A DNA stretch of 64,000 nt from Pseudomonadota bacterium (GCA_018816735.1 JAHIVH010000066.1:62001-126000), one strand, 5' to 3'. Positions 8,180-18,659 are shown, numbered from the stretch's first letter. Notes: generated by a model not told the origin, from the letters alone. Numbers and translations: made by a program.

Positions 8180-8490
8180 TCTCTTAAATTCCCATGGCCT
8201 AACCTTATTCGCATATGATAGCGTAGACTTTTCGGGGACTGCAGCCTATTCCAATATGACGAAGCTTTTCCATCCAACATGACAAACCACGATAAATTTC
8301 TTTCAGGATCTTGGCCTGTGCCCGTTGGCAAAATAACATTGATACAAATTGATCCCAGGTACGAAAACCCCTGGAATGCCGTTCAGAATTATGTTTTGTA
8401 GCCCATTTCCCAATCCGTTTTTGAACAATAGTGATTTAGTAAAAGAAATTAAACCTCGACACATGAAGGATCTTTTTATACAAAAAGAAC
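8180..8490. other. Intergenic stretch before the polysaccharide island
   Basis: No convincing gene is present. A 40-codon frame at 8279-8401 (opening MTNHDKFLSGSWPV) could be a relic, but it has no ribosome-binding site and no family I recognise. No terminator or repeat was seen. The sequence marks the transition from the flanking genes into the AT-rich polysaccharide island. Confidence 0.4.
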
Positions 8491-9549
8491 ATGAAAACAG
8501 ATGAATTTTATTTCAAAATCATAAAACAAAATGTTAAAAAAATTCTATCCTCGACATTATCAATAGCCGGTTTCTATAAGCATTTGCATATGGGCGAGGT
8601 CATTATATTAATGTATCATAGGGTTCTTCCTAAGAAGCAGTTTGCATCTGGAAATTCCCAGGCAAATATCATCGTCTCCGCCGAAAGTTTTGAAGAAAAT
8701 ATAAGATATCTCAAAAAACAATATAAAATAATCTCATTTAATGATTTTTTTGACATGAAAAAACAGCACACATGGTCAAAGAAAGAGCGTTATGCAATCT
8801 TGACATTTGATGATGGGTGGGAGGATAACTACTACTTTGCTTTTCCGATATTGAAAAGATACCATGTCAAAGCAACCATATTTATTGCAACAGGGTATAT
8901 AGGAACGGACCGTCATTTTTTCTTTGAAGGAATTGGGGAAAGTTTGTTGAATCTCTGTTCCCACCCTGAAAAATTAACCCTAATGAAAGACTGTTTTCAA
9001 GAATTTGATCTGAATGCTTCCCAGTTAAAATTACTTGCAGGTGAATCTAACCTTTACCGGGCAAGCCGCATTATCAATGGCGTAATCCATACATTAAAAA
9101 CAAAAAGTCCTCATCTGTTAGAGCAACTTTCAAAACAATGCACAACATCAATGCACATTTCTCATCTATCCAGAACGATGAACTGGGAACAAATAGGTGA
9201 AATGTCAAATTCAGGAATTGATTTTGGTGCACATACCATAAACCATTACATCCTGCCGGAATTATCATTAACTGAAGCTGAAAATGAAATTAACATGTCA
9301 AAAAAGGATATTGACAACCGGTCCATTAATACCGCTCCGGTATTTTCTTACCCAAACGGATCATACAATAATGATATTATTAACCTGACAAAAAAAGCGG
9401 GTTATAAGGGGGCCGTTGCTGTAAATCCCGGTAGTATAACCTTTATGAACGATTCATCTCTGTTCGAATTGCCGCGAATAAATATATTACCCCATATTGC
9501 TGACTCTAAAAAACTATTTCAATTTAAGCTATTTAAAGCTAAGGTTTGA
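8491..9549 (+). CDS. Polysaccharide deacetylase (NodB-like)
   Basis: A 352-residue carbohydrate esterase family 4-type protein. The NodB motifs are visible: LTFDDGWEDN (motif 1, catalytic and metal Asp), HTINH (the HxxxH metal ligands) and FSYPNGSYN (motif 3). Such enzymes remove N-acetyl groups from a sugar polymer or a lipid-linked glycan. There is no clear cleavable signal; the first 40 residues contain only a short hydrophobic stretch. It is first of three + strand genes at the edge of the polysaccharide island and is followed by the flippase. No strong ribosome-binding site precedes the ATG. Confidence 0.85.
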   Translation: MKTDEFYFKIIKQNVKKILSSTLSIAGFYKHLHMGEVIILMYHRVLPKKQFASGNSQANIIVSAESFEENIRYLKKQYKIISFNDFFDMKKQHTWSKKERYAILTFDDGWEDNYYFAFPILKRYHVKATIFIATGYIGTDRHFFFEGIGESLLNLCSHPEKLTLMKDCFQEFDLNASQLKLLAGESNLYRASRIINGVIHTLKTKSPHLLEQLSKQCTTSMHISHLSRTMNWEQIGEMSNSGIDFGAHTINHYILPELSLTEAENEINMSKKDIDNRSINTAPVFSYPNGSYNNDIINLTKKAGYKGAVAVNPGSITFMNDSSLFELPRINILPHIADSKKLFQFKLFKAKV

Positions 9550-9623
9550 AATATTTATAAATAGGTCCGATTAGTACAGTCCGTTTAGATGCGAGATTAA
9601 TATCCGTTAAAAAATAAAATAAT

Positions 9624-10982
9624 ATGCCAACAACGTCCACTCAAACACACAAAATAAATATCAAACAATATATTCATTATGTCACTCAAAGCTTCGCAAC
9701 GAAAATATTTATGATTATCATCCGCCTGGTGCGAAATGCAATACTGGCAAGAGTTCTGGGACCCACGTATCGAGGCGTGTTCTCCTTGATATGTGCATTA
9801 CCCGAACTCATCTGCACAGCCGGAAACCTGGGGTATAGTACATCTATTGAATATTACACGTCACAAAAAGATGCGGACATCAAATCCATTGTCGGAAGCA
9901 TCCTTGTTTTTTGTTTAGTGGCAGGCTCGATACTATCCATCATAGCCTTTTTTTTAATGAAAATGGACTGGATCATTCGTGATAATGAAGCCATTTTCGT
10001 AAATTATTCAATTGTGATAGCCATTGTCATTCCGTTTTTTTTATTTAAAATAATAAATACCAGTTATCTGATGGCCCGTTCATTTATCGGCATTATGAAC
10101 ATGTTACGATTACTGGAATCCAGTATGTCGCTGCTTCTTTTCCTTCTTCTCTGGTTGGTATTCAAGCTGGACAGCCTTGATGCCGCCGTTTTCTCCTGGT
10201 TTATCAACCTTGTTTTTATCTGCTTGATGGGAATAATCTGGTTAAAGAAGGACACTATATTTCCACTGAAATTCACTTTTTCTGCTCAAAAAAAAATATT
10301 AAACTTTGGTATAAGAAGCCATTTTGAAACCCTTTTTCAAAAAATGCTCCTAAGAATCGATTTCCTGTTAATCAGCAGTCTCCTCGGTGCAAAAGCACTT
10401 GGGTATTATGCAATGGCGACAGCCGCTGCAGAGCTGATCTTAACCATTCCGGAGGCAATCGCAATTCCATTGTTATCATTTTTAATGGGCGCCGATAATA
10501 TGGACCAAAAAAAAGTGACGCCAACGGTATTAAGAATGCTCAACAGTTTTATGCTGATAATAACCATAGTTATGGCGCTTTCCGGGAAACTTCTTATCCT
10601 CCTTCTTTTTGGCAAAGATTATTTGCCGGCCTTTTCTTCTTTATTGTATTTACTCCCCGGCATACTGGCACTTTGCCACTGTACCATTTTACGTCTGGAT
10701 TTATTAGGCAAAAACATGCCCGGAACACTATCTTTGATTTCCGGGACAGGTGTTTTGATGAATATTCTTCTGAATATGATTTTTATACCCAAATTCGGAA
10801 TTGAAGGCGCTGCCATCAGTTCAAGTATTGCCTATTCATTCTGCGCGATTATATTACAGATGTTGTATACACGGTTGACCGGCATCCCTCCTCTTCAGAC
10901 ATTACTCATTAATAAAAATGATTTTATAACCCTTCACCAACTACTAACCAAAATTCTATCAAGATTAAAAAATGAAAAATAA
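9624..10982 (+). CDS. Polysaccharide flippase (Wzx/MATE-like)
   Basis: A 452-residue integral membrane protein with about 12-14 hydrophobic segments and the N-terminal NAILARVLGPTYRGVFSLI pattern of the polysaccharide transporter (MOP) family. It is expected to flip undecaprenyl-linked repeat units across the inner membrane, for polymerisation by the ligase/polymerase-type protein at 14106-15488. Its end overlaps the next reading frame by 11 bases, so the two are translationally close. Confidence 0.85.
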   Translation: MPTTSTQTHKINIKQYIHYVTQSFATKIFMIIIRLVRNAILARVLGPTYRGVFSLICALPELICTAGNLGYSTSIEYYTSQKDADIKSIVGSILVFCLVAGSILSIIAFFLMKMDWIIRDNEAIFVNYSIVIAIVIPFFLFKIINTSYLMARSFIGIMNMLRLLESSMSLLLFLLLWLVFKLDSLDAAVFSWFINLVFICLMGIIWLKKDTIFPLKFTFSAQKKILNFGIRSHFETLFQKMLLRIDFLLISSLLGAKALGYYAMATAAAELILTIPEAIAIPLLSFLMGADNMDQKKVTPTVLRMLNSFMLIITIVMALSGKLLILLLFGKDYLPAFSSLLYLLPGILALCHCTILRLDLLGKNMPGTLSLISGTGVLMNILLNMIFIPKFGIEGAAISSSIAYSFCAIILQMLYTRLTGIPPLQTLLINKNDFITLHQLLTKILSRLKNEK

Positions 10983-13011
10983 AATACACATACAAAAAAT
11001 AAGGAGAATGCAAATTTATTGGGCCTTTTTAATCATAAGCAGTTCTACATTTATTTTTGATAAAGCTGCCTATGCTGAGGCCCAAGGCTATACCTGGTCG
11101 AATATCAGAGATGGCGTTGTTTATATCAGGCAAGACACACGATCAAGCAGCAATAAAGCCGTACTTGAATGGTCTCCTGCCTGGCTAACGGATTCCCATG
11201 AGGAAATTATCTATTTCCAATCCCCGAAAGGTGATTTACTGCTAAGGCAAAATATCCCAGCATTTCAGACCAAGGGAATGGTGCCGTTCTATTTAAATAT
11301 GGGGGACGGTGACTACAGAATTGAAATTCCCGGATTCAGCTTCAGATACTATTCTATCCATATTGACAAATCACTTCATAGTGTCTTTGAACCGTCAAAA
11401 ATACACTTTTCATCCTCAATACCCCGAGGGCAAATACTCTACTTTCAGGTGCCGTCTAACCGTTCCTTTCAATTCTGCGGCAAATACCACGGCGGCATCA
11501 ATAAGATAAAACTTCAACCATTGAGAACTGACCGGATCCTGCCGATAATCCTCAACCTTACCCGGTATTCACAAACGGAATATTCAACCTATGATGCCAT
11601 AACTATTCCCGCACAACCCGAACCCACCATCTGGCAACTGACTTGCATCGGCAGTGGAAAAGTCGGTTTCTGGCTTGACGATATCCCCAATCTGTTTGCA
11701 CAAAACCCGGATCACTTATTTTATCCGGATCTAAAGCCCGGGGAATCCGACGTTGAAATAAAAGACGAACGTATTGGCACATCCCCTAAAATCGGAAGCA
11801 CTCTGCCCTTTGCATCTCCTCCCCCAAATACCCATCAAGTGATCGAAAAACTAAACCTCCAGTCTGGCAATATCTATTTTTTCGAAAATATATTAACCGA
11901 CGACCTCAATTATGACATCCCCTTTTTATCGCTTTACAAAAAGAAATTCAACATTGACCAGTATGTATCAATTCTCGCAAAAACAGAAAGACGAAATGTC
12001 ATTGAAAATATCCATCTTGCAGAATCCTTTCTTGAAAGGTATTTGGCGCATCATAAATCAAAACATGATATTGAAATCCCCTATATTGCATTTGCCGATG
12101 AGCCCAACCTGAATTATCCGGATTATGAAACCTTTGAAAACCATTTTAAAATTCTTTCAAGGACCGTCCAAAGAGTAAACAAAGACAATAACGCCCATAT
12201 AAAAATTGCATCACCAGAATCCTCATTAATGACAAATGGGCCGACAAGGGAAGATTCAAAAAAAAGAACAGGATTTGAATGGACGGAACGATTATTAAAA
12301 AAATATCCTGACTCGATAGATTCTATTTCTTGGCATTTGTGGTTAAAGCGCGATCTTATTGCCACCGAATGGTACAACACATCAATTGAATCCGTTTCCG
12401 ATCTGAGTTTAAAATACCCTTTATCATCTCAAAAAAATCGGGATTTGATTATATCGCAAACCAATATCTCAAGCGGTATGTCTTTAAGTCCCTATGAGCA
12501 GGAAACTTTTTTTGCTGCATTATGGTGGGCGTCTGTTGTATCTCAAAGTGCGTCAACAGGGAAGCTTCACATGCTGAACTGGTTTAAACTAGCCGATGAT
12601 GGAAAGTATAACAAAGGTCTTGTAAGATATTCAAATGGCAATTTCATTCTAAAACCCGTTGGCCATGCCACGTCGTTTATTAACAAATCAATTTTATCAG
12701 AAGTGCTTTACACCAAACATGATTCTGTTGAACTTGATCTGGTTGCAACAACTGACAAGATGCATTCTAAAATTTTTATTTTTGGCGTAAATAAATTTCC
12801 ACGATCGCATAAAGCAAATTTCGCCCTTTCATTGCCACAGAGTTTATTTGACAATGCGTCTCATATCACTATCACGTGTTACAGTTTAGATAAACATATA
12901 GAGGAGGTTGAAACCCTGCTTCCGTTTAAAACCATCAACCCTGCTATTTATTTTGAATTGAATTTGAATCCTGAAACAATTTTTAATATCCAGATTGTCG
13001 GCAACCCATGA
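10972..13011 (+). CDS. Secreted glycoside-hydrolase-like protein of the polysaccharide locus
   Basis: A 679-residue protein with an N-terminal hydrophobic signal (about residues 10-35, ending AYAEA). Residues ~350-570 look like a clan A (TIM-barrel) glycoside hydrolase: IAFADEPNLNYPDY resembles the acid/base NEPN motif, and ISWHLWL and IISQTNISSG fit the later strands. The position of the expected nucleophile Glu (as in TEFN) appears to be Gln-Thr, so hydrolytic activity is doubtful. The C-terminal ~100 residues resemble the beta-sandwich of such enzymes. It may process or bind the exopolysaccharide in the periplasm. Family assignment is tentative. It converges on the minus-strand operon with a 14-base gap. 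Confidence 0.5.
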   Translation: MKNKIHIQKIRRMQIYWAFLIISSSTFIFDKAAYAEAQGYTWSNIRDGVVYIRQDTRSSSNKAVLEWSPAWLTDSHEEIIYFQSPKGDLLLRQNIPAFQTKGMVPFYLNMGDGDYRIEIPGFSFRYYSIHIDKSLHSVFEPSKIHFSSSIPRGQILYFQVPSNRSFQFCGKYHGGINKIKLQPLRTDRILPIILNLTRYSQTEYSTYDAITIPAQPEPTIWQLTCIGSGKVGFWLDDIPNLFAQNPDHLFYPDLKPGESDVEIKDERIGTSPKIGSTLPFASPPPNTHQVIEKLNLQSGNIYFFENILTDDLNYDIPFLSLYKKKFNIDQYVSILAKTERRNVIENIHLAESFLERYLAHHKSKHDIEIPYIAFADEPNLNYPDYETFENHFKILSRTVQRVNKDNNAHIKIASPESSLMTNGPTREDSKKRTGFEWTERLLKKYPDSIDSISWHLWLKRDLIATEWYNTSIESVSDLSLKYPLSSQKNRDLIISQTNISSGMSLSPYEQETFFAALWWASVVSQSASTGKLHMLNWFKLADDGKYNKGLVRYSNGNFILKPVGHATSFINKSILSEVLYTKHDSVELDLVATTDKMHSKIFIFGVNKFPRSHKANFALSLPQSLFDNASHITITCYSLDKHIEEVETLLPFKTINPAIYFELNLNPETIFNIQIVGNP

Positions 13012-13025
13012 TGAGGATATAGGTT

Positions 13026-14006
13026 TTATTTCAATACCGGTAAACGGTCTTGATAATAATTTTTGGATAATTGATAAAAAAAGGCAGTACCGGAAATATT
13101 CCACCGGAAAAAAGTTAATAAATAAAAAAGAAAAATCAGTTTGAACGGGTGTTTCTTTTCTACGGTAAACAAAACAATCAAGGCAGATGGGGTCACCCAT
13201 AAAACAAAAGCCCATAAAACAAATATTGGGCTCTGAATCCCCATTGATACAAGAAAAAATAAAAAAACAACCATATGCCATAGACTGACTATTGGGTTTT
13301 TCAAGGATCTTAAAGAATAGTTATTCGTTTGAGCAAATTTAATGGTATTTCCCTGTCTCCAGAATTCCTTTTTTATAAATTCCCATAAATTTTTTTCATA
13401 CCCGAGATGTATCAGGTTGATATCCGGCACGGACATCACTCGGAACCCATTTTGAATAACCTTGAATGTAAATGCTTTATCTTCAGCAGTCGCTAATTGA
13501 GAATCGAATCCTCCCACCAAATTAAACACATGACGGTTTATTAATATGTTTTTACCCGGAAGAAAATCCACATCCATTTTCCGTCCGCGCCTTAATATAA
13601 AACGGCTGCCCCAGGTCTTACCCACCCAGCCTGCGGATTCCGGAACATGTTCGACAAATCCAATTGCCCCTTTATACCCATCGTTGAAATAGGAGACCGC
13701 CGTTACAATCCAATTAACAGGAACAACCATATCTGCATCAAGGAAAGCGAGAATATTTCCAGATGATTTTTCTGCCCCCATGTTTCTAAGATCAGAAATG
13801 CTTTTCATGTTTTCTGCTGAATTTTCAATGAGGATATCTGCAAGTTCTCTCGCGATTTCAACCGTACCATCATCTGAACCATGGTCGACAACAATGATTT
13901 CGATGGACACATCTTTACATTCATTGCGCCTGATAGCCTCAATACATTTCCCTATATTTTCGACTTCATTCAATGCAGGAATGATTACAGAAAAATCTAT
14001 TTTCAT
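13026..14006 (-). CDS. Family 2 glycosyltransferase, membrane-associated
   Basis: A 326-residue GT-A enzyme. FSVIIPALNEVENIG opens the nucleotide-binding fold, IIVVDHGSDDGT follows, and ILAFLDADMVVP supplies the DxD metal site. About residues 250-310 hold two hydrophobic segments that would anchor it to the membrane. It transfers a sugar to a lipid-linked intermediate of the exopolysaccharide repeat unit; donor and acceptor are unknown. It is the last gene of the minus-strand operon and ends 14 bases from the converging GH-like gene. Confidence 0.85.
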   Translation of the reverse strand: MKIDFSVIIPALNEVENIGKCIEAIRRNECKDVSIEIIVVDHGSDDGTVEIARELADILIENSAENMKSISDLRNMGAEKSSGNILAFLDADMVVPVNWIVTAVSYFNDGYKGAIGFVEHVPESAGWVGKTWGSRFILRRGRKMDVDFLPGKNILINRHVFNLVGGFDSQLATAEDKAFTFKVIQNGFRVMSVPDINLIHLGYEKNLWEFIKKEFWRQGNTIKFAQTNNYSLRSLKNPIVSLWHMVVFLFFLVSMGIQSPIFVLWAFVLWVTPSALIVLFTVEKKHPFKLIFLFYLLTFFRWNISGTAFFYQLSKNYYQDRLPVLK

Positions 14007-14105
14007 TAGATACCCTTATTATTATTCGGATGAATCCATAAAGTTATCATCCCGATAGAATTAATTATTCCCGGATACATCTCCAATAGATGCTTTTTAT
14101 ATCTA

Positions 14106-15488
14106 TCAACGCAATTCCTTTTGTTTTACGGATCGATTCAATACAATCTGAGAAACTGCCAATAAAATCCATAAATATTTATTTTTAATGCTACTTAAAA
14201 AAAGCAGAAAAAAAGCAATGGCAATAAAAGAAAACCATAAATGCATTACAAGATCTGCTTTCATGGTGTTATCGTTTCTAAGATAGTTAATACGGGCACG
14301 TTTAAAATTCCTGTTCGCCATCAGCATCAGAAAAATAAATGATAGAAAACCCAGTGCGCCAACTTCAGAAAGAATTTCCAGATACGTATTATGCGCCATC
14401 CGATATAAATCACCATCCGCACCCTGTGTTTTAAATGCCAATGCTCTGGCATACTCAGATTTCGCAAAGTTTTCAGGGAAACTTCCAGGACCGTTCCCGA
14501 GAAACGGGTGATTCTTCACCACAGTCATTCCAACATTAAGATAAGCGGTTCTTCTGCCGAGAGATCGATCCTCAACATTGGATATCCCCCCTGCTAATGC
14601 GCCTAACGACTTTATTCTTTCAACATAGCTATCAGGAATAAGGATGGAAATAGTACTGAGGGAAATAATGATTGCAGCGATAATCAATCCTAAATATCTT
14701 GGACTGAATGCTTTTAAAATATCCCGATAGTATATTGCCATCATCCCGATGGTAAGACCCAAAACCACAAGACCCGAGCGGGAATATGTTTTAACAAGGG
14801 ATATAACAATCACGATTATGATAGAGAACCAGAAGTATTTATAAATTGTTCTATTCTCGACTTTAAGCATATACACGGATAATGGAAAAGCTGAACATAG
14901 AAGTAACGCAAAATAATTCGGATCGGCAAGCAAACCGGTTACTCGGTCGGTTGGGTCGGAAGAAGGTAGTGCCGATGTAAATATGGCGCTTAATGCGATG
15001 CTTATTAAAATGGCAGTAATAATATGAATTAAGTCAATGTCTTTTTCCATAATAAGCGTCACGGTAAAAAGTATTATTGCCGTCATAAGCTGCTTGATCG
15101 GCTTTAGCGCCAAAACCGAATAAGGAGAGTTAAAAGCGCTTAATATATAGAAACACAATAATAAAAATATGGGCCCCCAAAGCCGAGTTCTCATTAATGA
15201 TGCCGGGTAGGCACGTAGAACAAGTTTTATAAAAACGACCCCTATTAAGGCAAGCCCTATAAACTTTGACCCAGTAAAAGACGAAAATTGATTAAAGATA
15301 TCTTCAAACGGTACCAGGCAAATAATAACCAATAGCCCGTATACCGGCTTTTGAAAAAGTAATAGCCCAGCGACAAGAGTTATGGAAACTATCGGTGCCA
15401 GATAATAATAAGGTGTAATTAAAAAGGCTCCGCTGATTCCAATTAAAAGGAACCAAAATGCTGCAAATGGCCATTTTAGATCCTTCAT
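14106..15488 (-). CDS. O-antigen ligase / polysaccharide polymerase family protein
   Basis: A 460-residue protein with about 12 membrane segments and a large periplasmic loop. LGNGPGSFPENF and MAHNTYLEILSEVGALG match the Wzy_C / O-antigen ligase pattern, including the His-Asn of the HN(T/L)YL motif. It should polymerise or ligate the repeat units delivered by the flippase. It is the only such enzyme in the island, so polymerase is the likelier job. There is a 99-base gap to the downstream glycosyltransferase on the same strand. Confidence 0.82.
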   Translation of the reverse strand: MKDLKWPFAAFWFLLIGISGAFLITPYYYLAPIVSITLVAGLLLFQKPVYGLLVIICLVPFEDIFNQFSSFTGSKFIGLALIGVVFIKLVLRAYPASLMRTRLWGPIFLLLCFYILSAFNSPYSVLALKPIKQLMTAIILFTVTLIMEKDIDLIHIITAILISIALSAIFTSALPSSDPTDRVTGLLADPNYFALLLCSAFPLSVYMLKVENRTIYKYFWFSIIIVIVISLVKTYSRSGLVVLGLTIGMMAIYYRDILKAFSPRYLGLIIAAIIISLSTISILIPDSYVERIKSLGALAGGISNVEDRSLGRRTAYLNVGMTVVKNHPFLGNGPGSFPENFAKSEYARALAFKTQGADGDLYRMAHNTYLEILSEVGALGFLSFIFLMLMANRNFKRARINYLRNDNTMKADLVMHLWFSFIAIAFFLLFLSSIKNKYLWILLAVSQIVLNRSVKQKELR

Positions 15489-15668
15489 TATTTTCGGTTT
15501 CCTTCCATCTGTTCGTCACGTCACCATCAAAAGATCAATACCGAACCATACAGTCCTTGATAACTAACTGCATAAAATATTTCATGATTTTTCATGTGCA
15601 TAAGATTACAATACGCCCCATGGTAAAATTATAGATTTATTTCAATGCCCAGACCGTTTAATCCTCAT

Positions 15669-16313
15669 CTAATCTTCTGAAACACAATACCTGCTTAATG
15701 CCTTCATATCTTTAACTATGAATACAAAAAATCTTCTATACACTATTTTTTCATTGGATTTAAACCCCAACATCGGCGTAACATGCTCTTTCATCAATAC
15801 ATTATTTTTATTGTAAAAATAAAAACATTTCTTATAGCCCCGTTCTTTTAAATCATTAATCAGGTATGGCGCAAAAATACTGATCACTTGAGTTCTTCTG
15901 CTATCCGGATGTATATACGCATCAAAAAGATAAATATTCCCCTTTTTGGGGTTTACGTCAAAAACAAAGGGTTCGATACCTTCTTTATAACTTAAGTTTG
16001 GTGATGCCCAGCAATATCCGGCGATTTTCCCCTGGTTGATAATCATATATCCATATGAGTTATTGATCCATTGTGTAAATTTTTCAATTTTAAAGGTCCC
16101 AAACCGTTCGGCCAATGCGGGGAAATCCTTTTTTTCTATCATTCGAATTTTACAACTTTCACCAGAAGTATAATTCAAATCATTCTCTAAAGATAAATAT
16201 GCAATTTCAAGAACCACTTCTCTATAAAATATCTTTATTATCTTATTTACGATTTTATTAATGAAATTATTCATTCTGTCCGATACAAACCCGAAAAAAA
16301 TATTAAATATCAA
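15669..16313 (-). CDS. GNAT-like acyltransferase of the polysaccharide locus
   Basis: A 214-residue protein whose central part (IRMIEKKDFPALAERFG, then GKIAGYCWAS and LFDAYIHPDSRR) has the layout of a GNAT fold. The N-terminal ~45 residues are basic and partly hydrophobic and may sit on the membrane. It overlaps the upstream acetyltransferase gene by 11 bases, so the two are translationally coupled and may act on the same sugar or lipid acceptor. The family assignment is by motif only. Confidence 0.6.
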   Translation of the reverse strand: MIFNIFFGFVSDRMNNFINKIVNKIIKIFYREVVLEIAYLSLENDLNYTSGESCKIRMIEKKDFPALAERFGTFKIEKFTQWINNSYGYMIINQGKIAGYCWASPNLSYKEGIEPFVFDVNPKKGNIYLFDAYIHPDSRRTQVISIFAPYLINDLKERGYKKCFYFYNKNNVLMKEHVTPMLGFKSNEKIVYRRFFVFIVKDMKALSRYCVSED

Positions 16314-17439
16314 TTTTTTTTCTTAATTCTTTTGGGATTATCTTTTTTAAATATTGATTATTTTTAAATTTTGCCCGTAACGGTTTAATCTTCTTGTGGT
16401 AAAAATATATCAGAAATGACAAAAAACCATTCTGATAGACTATTAAACGCGTTGTCTTACGAACAGACTGCCCAAATTTTTTTTTATATTCCTGGTCTCC
16501 CAGCATAAAATCACATTCAGAAAAACTATTTTCGAAAGAATACTTTATACCCATCGTCAGGGCTTGTATGCCGACGCCATACTTGTTAAAATCCTTATGA
16601 TATGACATCTGATAAAAATATGCTTTATTCTCTAATGTAAATACCAGCAAAAAGGCAACAATATAACCATCTACCCTGTATGAAAAAAGGAGGGTATTTT
16701 TTTTGAACGTCTCTTCACTGACAAGTAACTTTAGAAATTCTGTATTCCTTGAATCAGAAAAAAAACTGTCATCACCCAATCCCCGAAGGCTCATTTTCGA
16801 ATCAAGATTTTCAATTTCATCAATCAATTCAGGTGTTACTGTTTTGTATATATTGGTTTCTACATTCTCCTTTTCACGTATTCTAGTTGATACACGTATG
16901 AGATTTCTCAATCGATGTTTACTGAGTGTTGTTTTAAGATAATCATCGTAATCTTTGAAATCATAAAGGTTTATAAAAAATGATTTTTTGTCCTTATAAA
17001 ATAGTATTTTATTTTTATTAAAAATCTGTTTCAAATATAAGGCATTATCCGTAAACAGACTAAACGCTCTCAATACCAACAAATCCCAATCTCTTTGCCG
17101 GTATAACCAGTCTGAGAAAATCGATAGGATCCTCTTTTCATAACCTTCCTGGAAAATAAAATCTATTCTTGATTCGCCTGCAAGATATAATATTTTAACC
17201 CCCACTTTTTTTACCCGGTAAAGGGGAATCAATCCTGAAAGTTCTTTTCCATTCCAAAAGCAAATAAAATAAATTTCTTTCCCATGACCAAAGACTTGCC
17301 ACCATGGAAAAAAAAATTCCGGCAGACAATAAATATCTTTTAAAGTCGATCGGGATATCAGTTTTTTCCAAAAAGGCCTTATTTCTTCCAATCGGTCAAT
17401 CTGATCAATTAATTCTATTTGCATATCATCGTTTTCCAT
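16303..17439 (-). CDS. CelD/BioF2-type GNAT acetyltransferase
   Basis: A protein of about 378 residues resembling the CelD (BcsL-like) acetyltransferases of polysaccharide operons. Recognisable parts are the N-terminal region with RPFWKKLISRS, the central FWNGKELSGLIPLYRV, and the C-terminal GNAT half with YRVDGYIVAFLLVF, YGVGIQALTMGIKYSF and DFMLGDQEYKKKFG. A soluble cytoplasmic role in acylating a sugar is likely. The frame extends to a GTG at 17502, which would overlap the upstream glycosyltransferase by 34 bases. I chose the ATG at 17439, which avoids the overlap and has a weak GGA upstream; an ATG at 17424 is also possible. Confidence 0.72.
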   Translation of the reverse strand: MENDDMQIELIDQIDRLEEIRPFWKKLISRSTLKDIYCLPEFFFPWWQVFGHGKEIYFICFWNGKELSGLIPLYRVKKVGVKILYLAGESRIDFIFQEGYEKRILSIFSDWLYRQRDWDLLVLRAFSLFTDNALYLKQIFNKNKILFYKDKKSFFINLYDFKDYDDYLKTTLSKHRLRNLIRVSTRIREKENVETNIYKTVTPELIDEIENLDSKMSLRGLGDDSFFSDSRNTEFLKLLVSEETFKKNTLLFSYRVDGYIVAFLLVFTLENKAYFYQMSYHKDFNKYGVGIQALTMGIKYSFENSFSECDFMLGDQEYKKKFGQSVRKTTRLIVYQNGFLSFLIYFYHKKIKPLRAKFKNNQYLKKIIPKELRKKIDI

Positions 17440-17468
17440 AATTCCAGGCCTTGATACAAAAAGGGCCT

Positions 17469-18659
17469 TTAAGTATTCAGATCCGTTTTGACTGGTGTCC
17501 ACTTCACCGGTTGTTTATTTTGGATAAAATCCATAATCCCCATAAACATTCCATAGTTTCCAACACAAAAATAAAATAATTTTGAAGATATTTTCCCTAG
17601 AATATTGTCGCTCTTTTTTTTTTCAAAATATAAAGGGTAGCTTGCCCCCCATAAATAAAAAAGTATTTGTGCTGCAAAAAATAATGCATAAAACATGCTA
17701 CGATCTATCAATAAAAGATTGCTGAACAGTAACATTATTAATAATATGGGTAAAAGCCGCCGAATCACCTTGTTTATTAACAATTCGAGAGAATACATAC
17801 CATATTTAAAAGGATTTAATAATACCCGCATTTTAAAAATGCCCATTAAACTGCGGGATACAATTCTTCTCCTTCTCAATATTTCATGCTCAACTGTTCT
17901 TGATGGAAGCCGAACAGCAACTTTCGCAGAAGATTCAAAAATAAATCGTTTATGCTGGAAAACCACATTTAACGCTTCATACAGATCATCAGTAACCGCC
18001 GGTGGAATTTCAACAAAAAGCTCTCTTCTTATTGCATATAATTTACCGTCATTAGATGAAATACTACCAATTCTGCTTTCAAGCCGTTTAATCATCGTAT
18101 CCATAGAAATATAACTTATCTGGGCATCTGCAAGGGATTTGTCTTTTTCTGTAATCACACGAAACCCGCAAACGCCGCCAACACCGGAATCTGAGAAATG
18201 CTTTAAGAGCTCTGTTAATGCATGACAGTCAAGAATGGCGTCCGCATCCGTAAATACAAGGATGTCCCCCTTACTTTCTCTTACGGCCCGGTTAATGCCT
18301 TCAAATTTTCCGATGTGGTGTCTGGAAGAAAACAGCTTAACCTGTTTACTTAAAAACGGAGTGATATTTTTTTGGGTTTTATCTGTGGACCCATCTGAAT
18401 AAATAATTATTTCCAATTTATCGGGATTATATATCAACGATTGCGAATTTTTGATTTTTTCCGCAATTAAATCTTCGCCATTATGAACAACAATAATCAA
18501 GCTAACAATCGGTTTGTCGGATAAAGATACTATTTTTTTTTTTCTCTTTACCAACCACAACATCGACAGATACATCGGATTTATTATAGATACTGTAAGT
18601 ATTCCACCTAATGACAAGAAAAAAGCAATATATGACAAAAAAAGCAAACGTGCCTCCAA
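17469..18659 (-). CDS. Family 2 glycosyltransferase with membrane segments
   Basis: A 396-residue processive-type GT2. One N-terminal membrane helix is followed by the GT-A domain (VSLIIVVHNGEDLI, IIIYSDGSTDKT, DILVFTDADAILD) and the acceptor-site Asp in AVTDDLYEAL. The basic RRRRIVSRSLMG occupies the place of the (Q/R)xxRW motif, and four or so C-terminal helices follow. It builds the polysaccharide repeat unit at the inner leaflet. A gap of about 130 bases separates it from the chain-length gene upstream. Confidence 0.85.
   Translation of the reverse strand: MEARLLFLSYIAFFLSLGGILTVSIINPMYLSMLWLVKRKKKIVSLSDKPIVSLIIVVHNGEDLIAEKIKNSQSLIYNPDKLEIIIYSDGSTDKTQKNITPFLSKQVKLFSSRHHIGKFEGINRAVRESKGDILVFTDADAILDCHALTELLKHFSDSGVGGVCGFRVITEKDKSLADAQISYISMDTMIKRLESRIGSISSNDGKLYAIRRELFVEIPPAVTDDLYEALNVVFQHKRFIFESSAKVAVRLPSRTVEHEILRRRRIVSRSLMGIFKMRVLLNPFKYGMYSLELLINKVIRRLLPILLIMLLFSNLLLIDRSMFYALFFAAQILFYLWGASYPLYFEKKKSDNILGKISSKLFYFCVGNYGMFMGIMDFIQNKQPVKWTPVKTDLNT

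Noticed and set aside
8279..8401. 40-codon open frame before the deacetylase
   Set aside because: No ribosome-binding site and no recognisable family; mentioned only as a possible relic.
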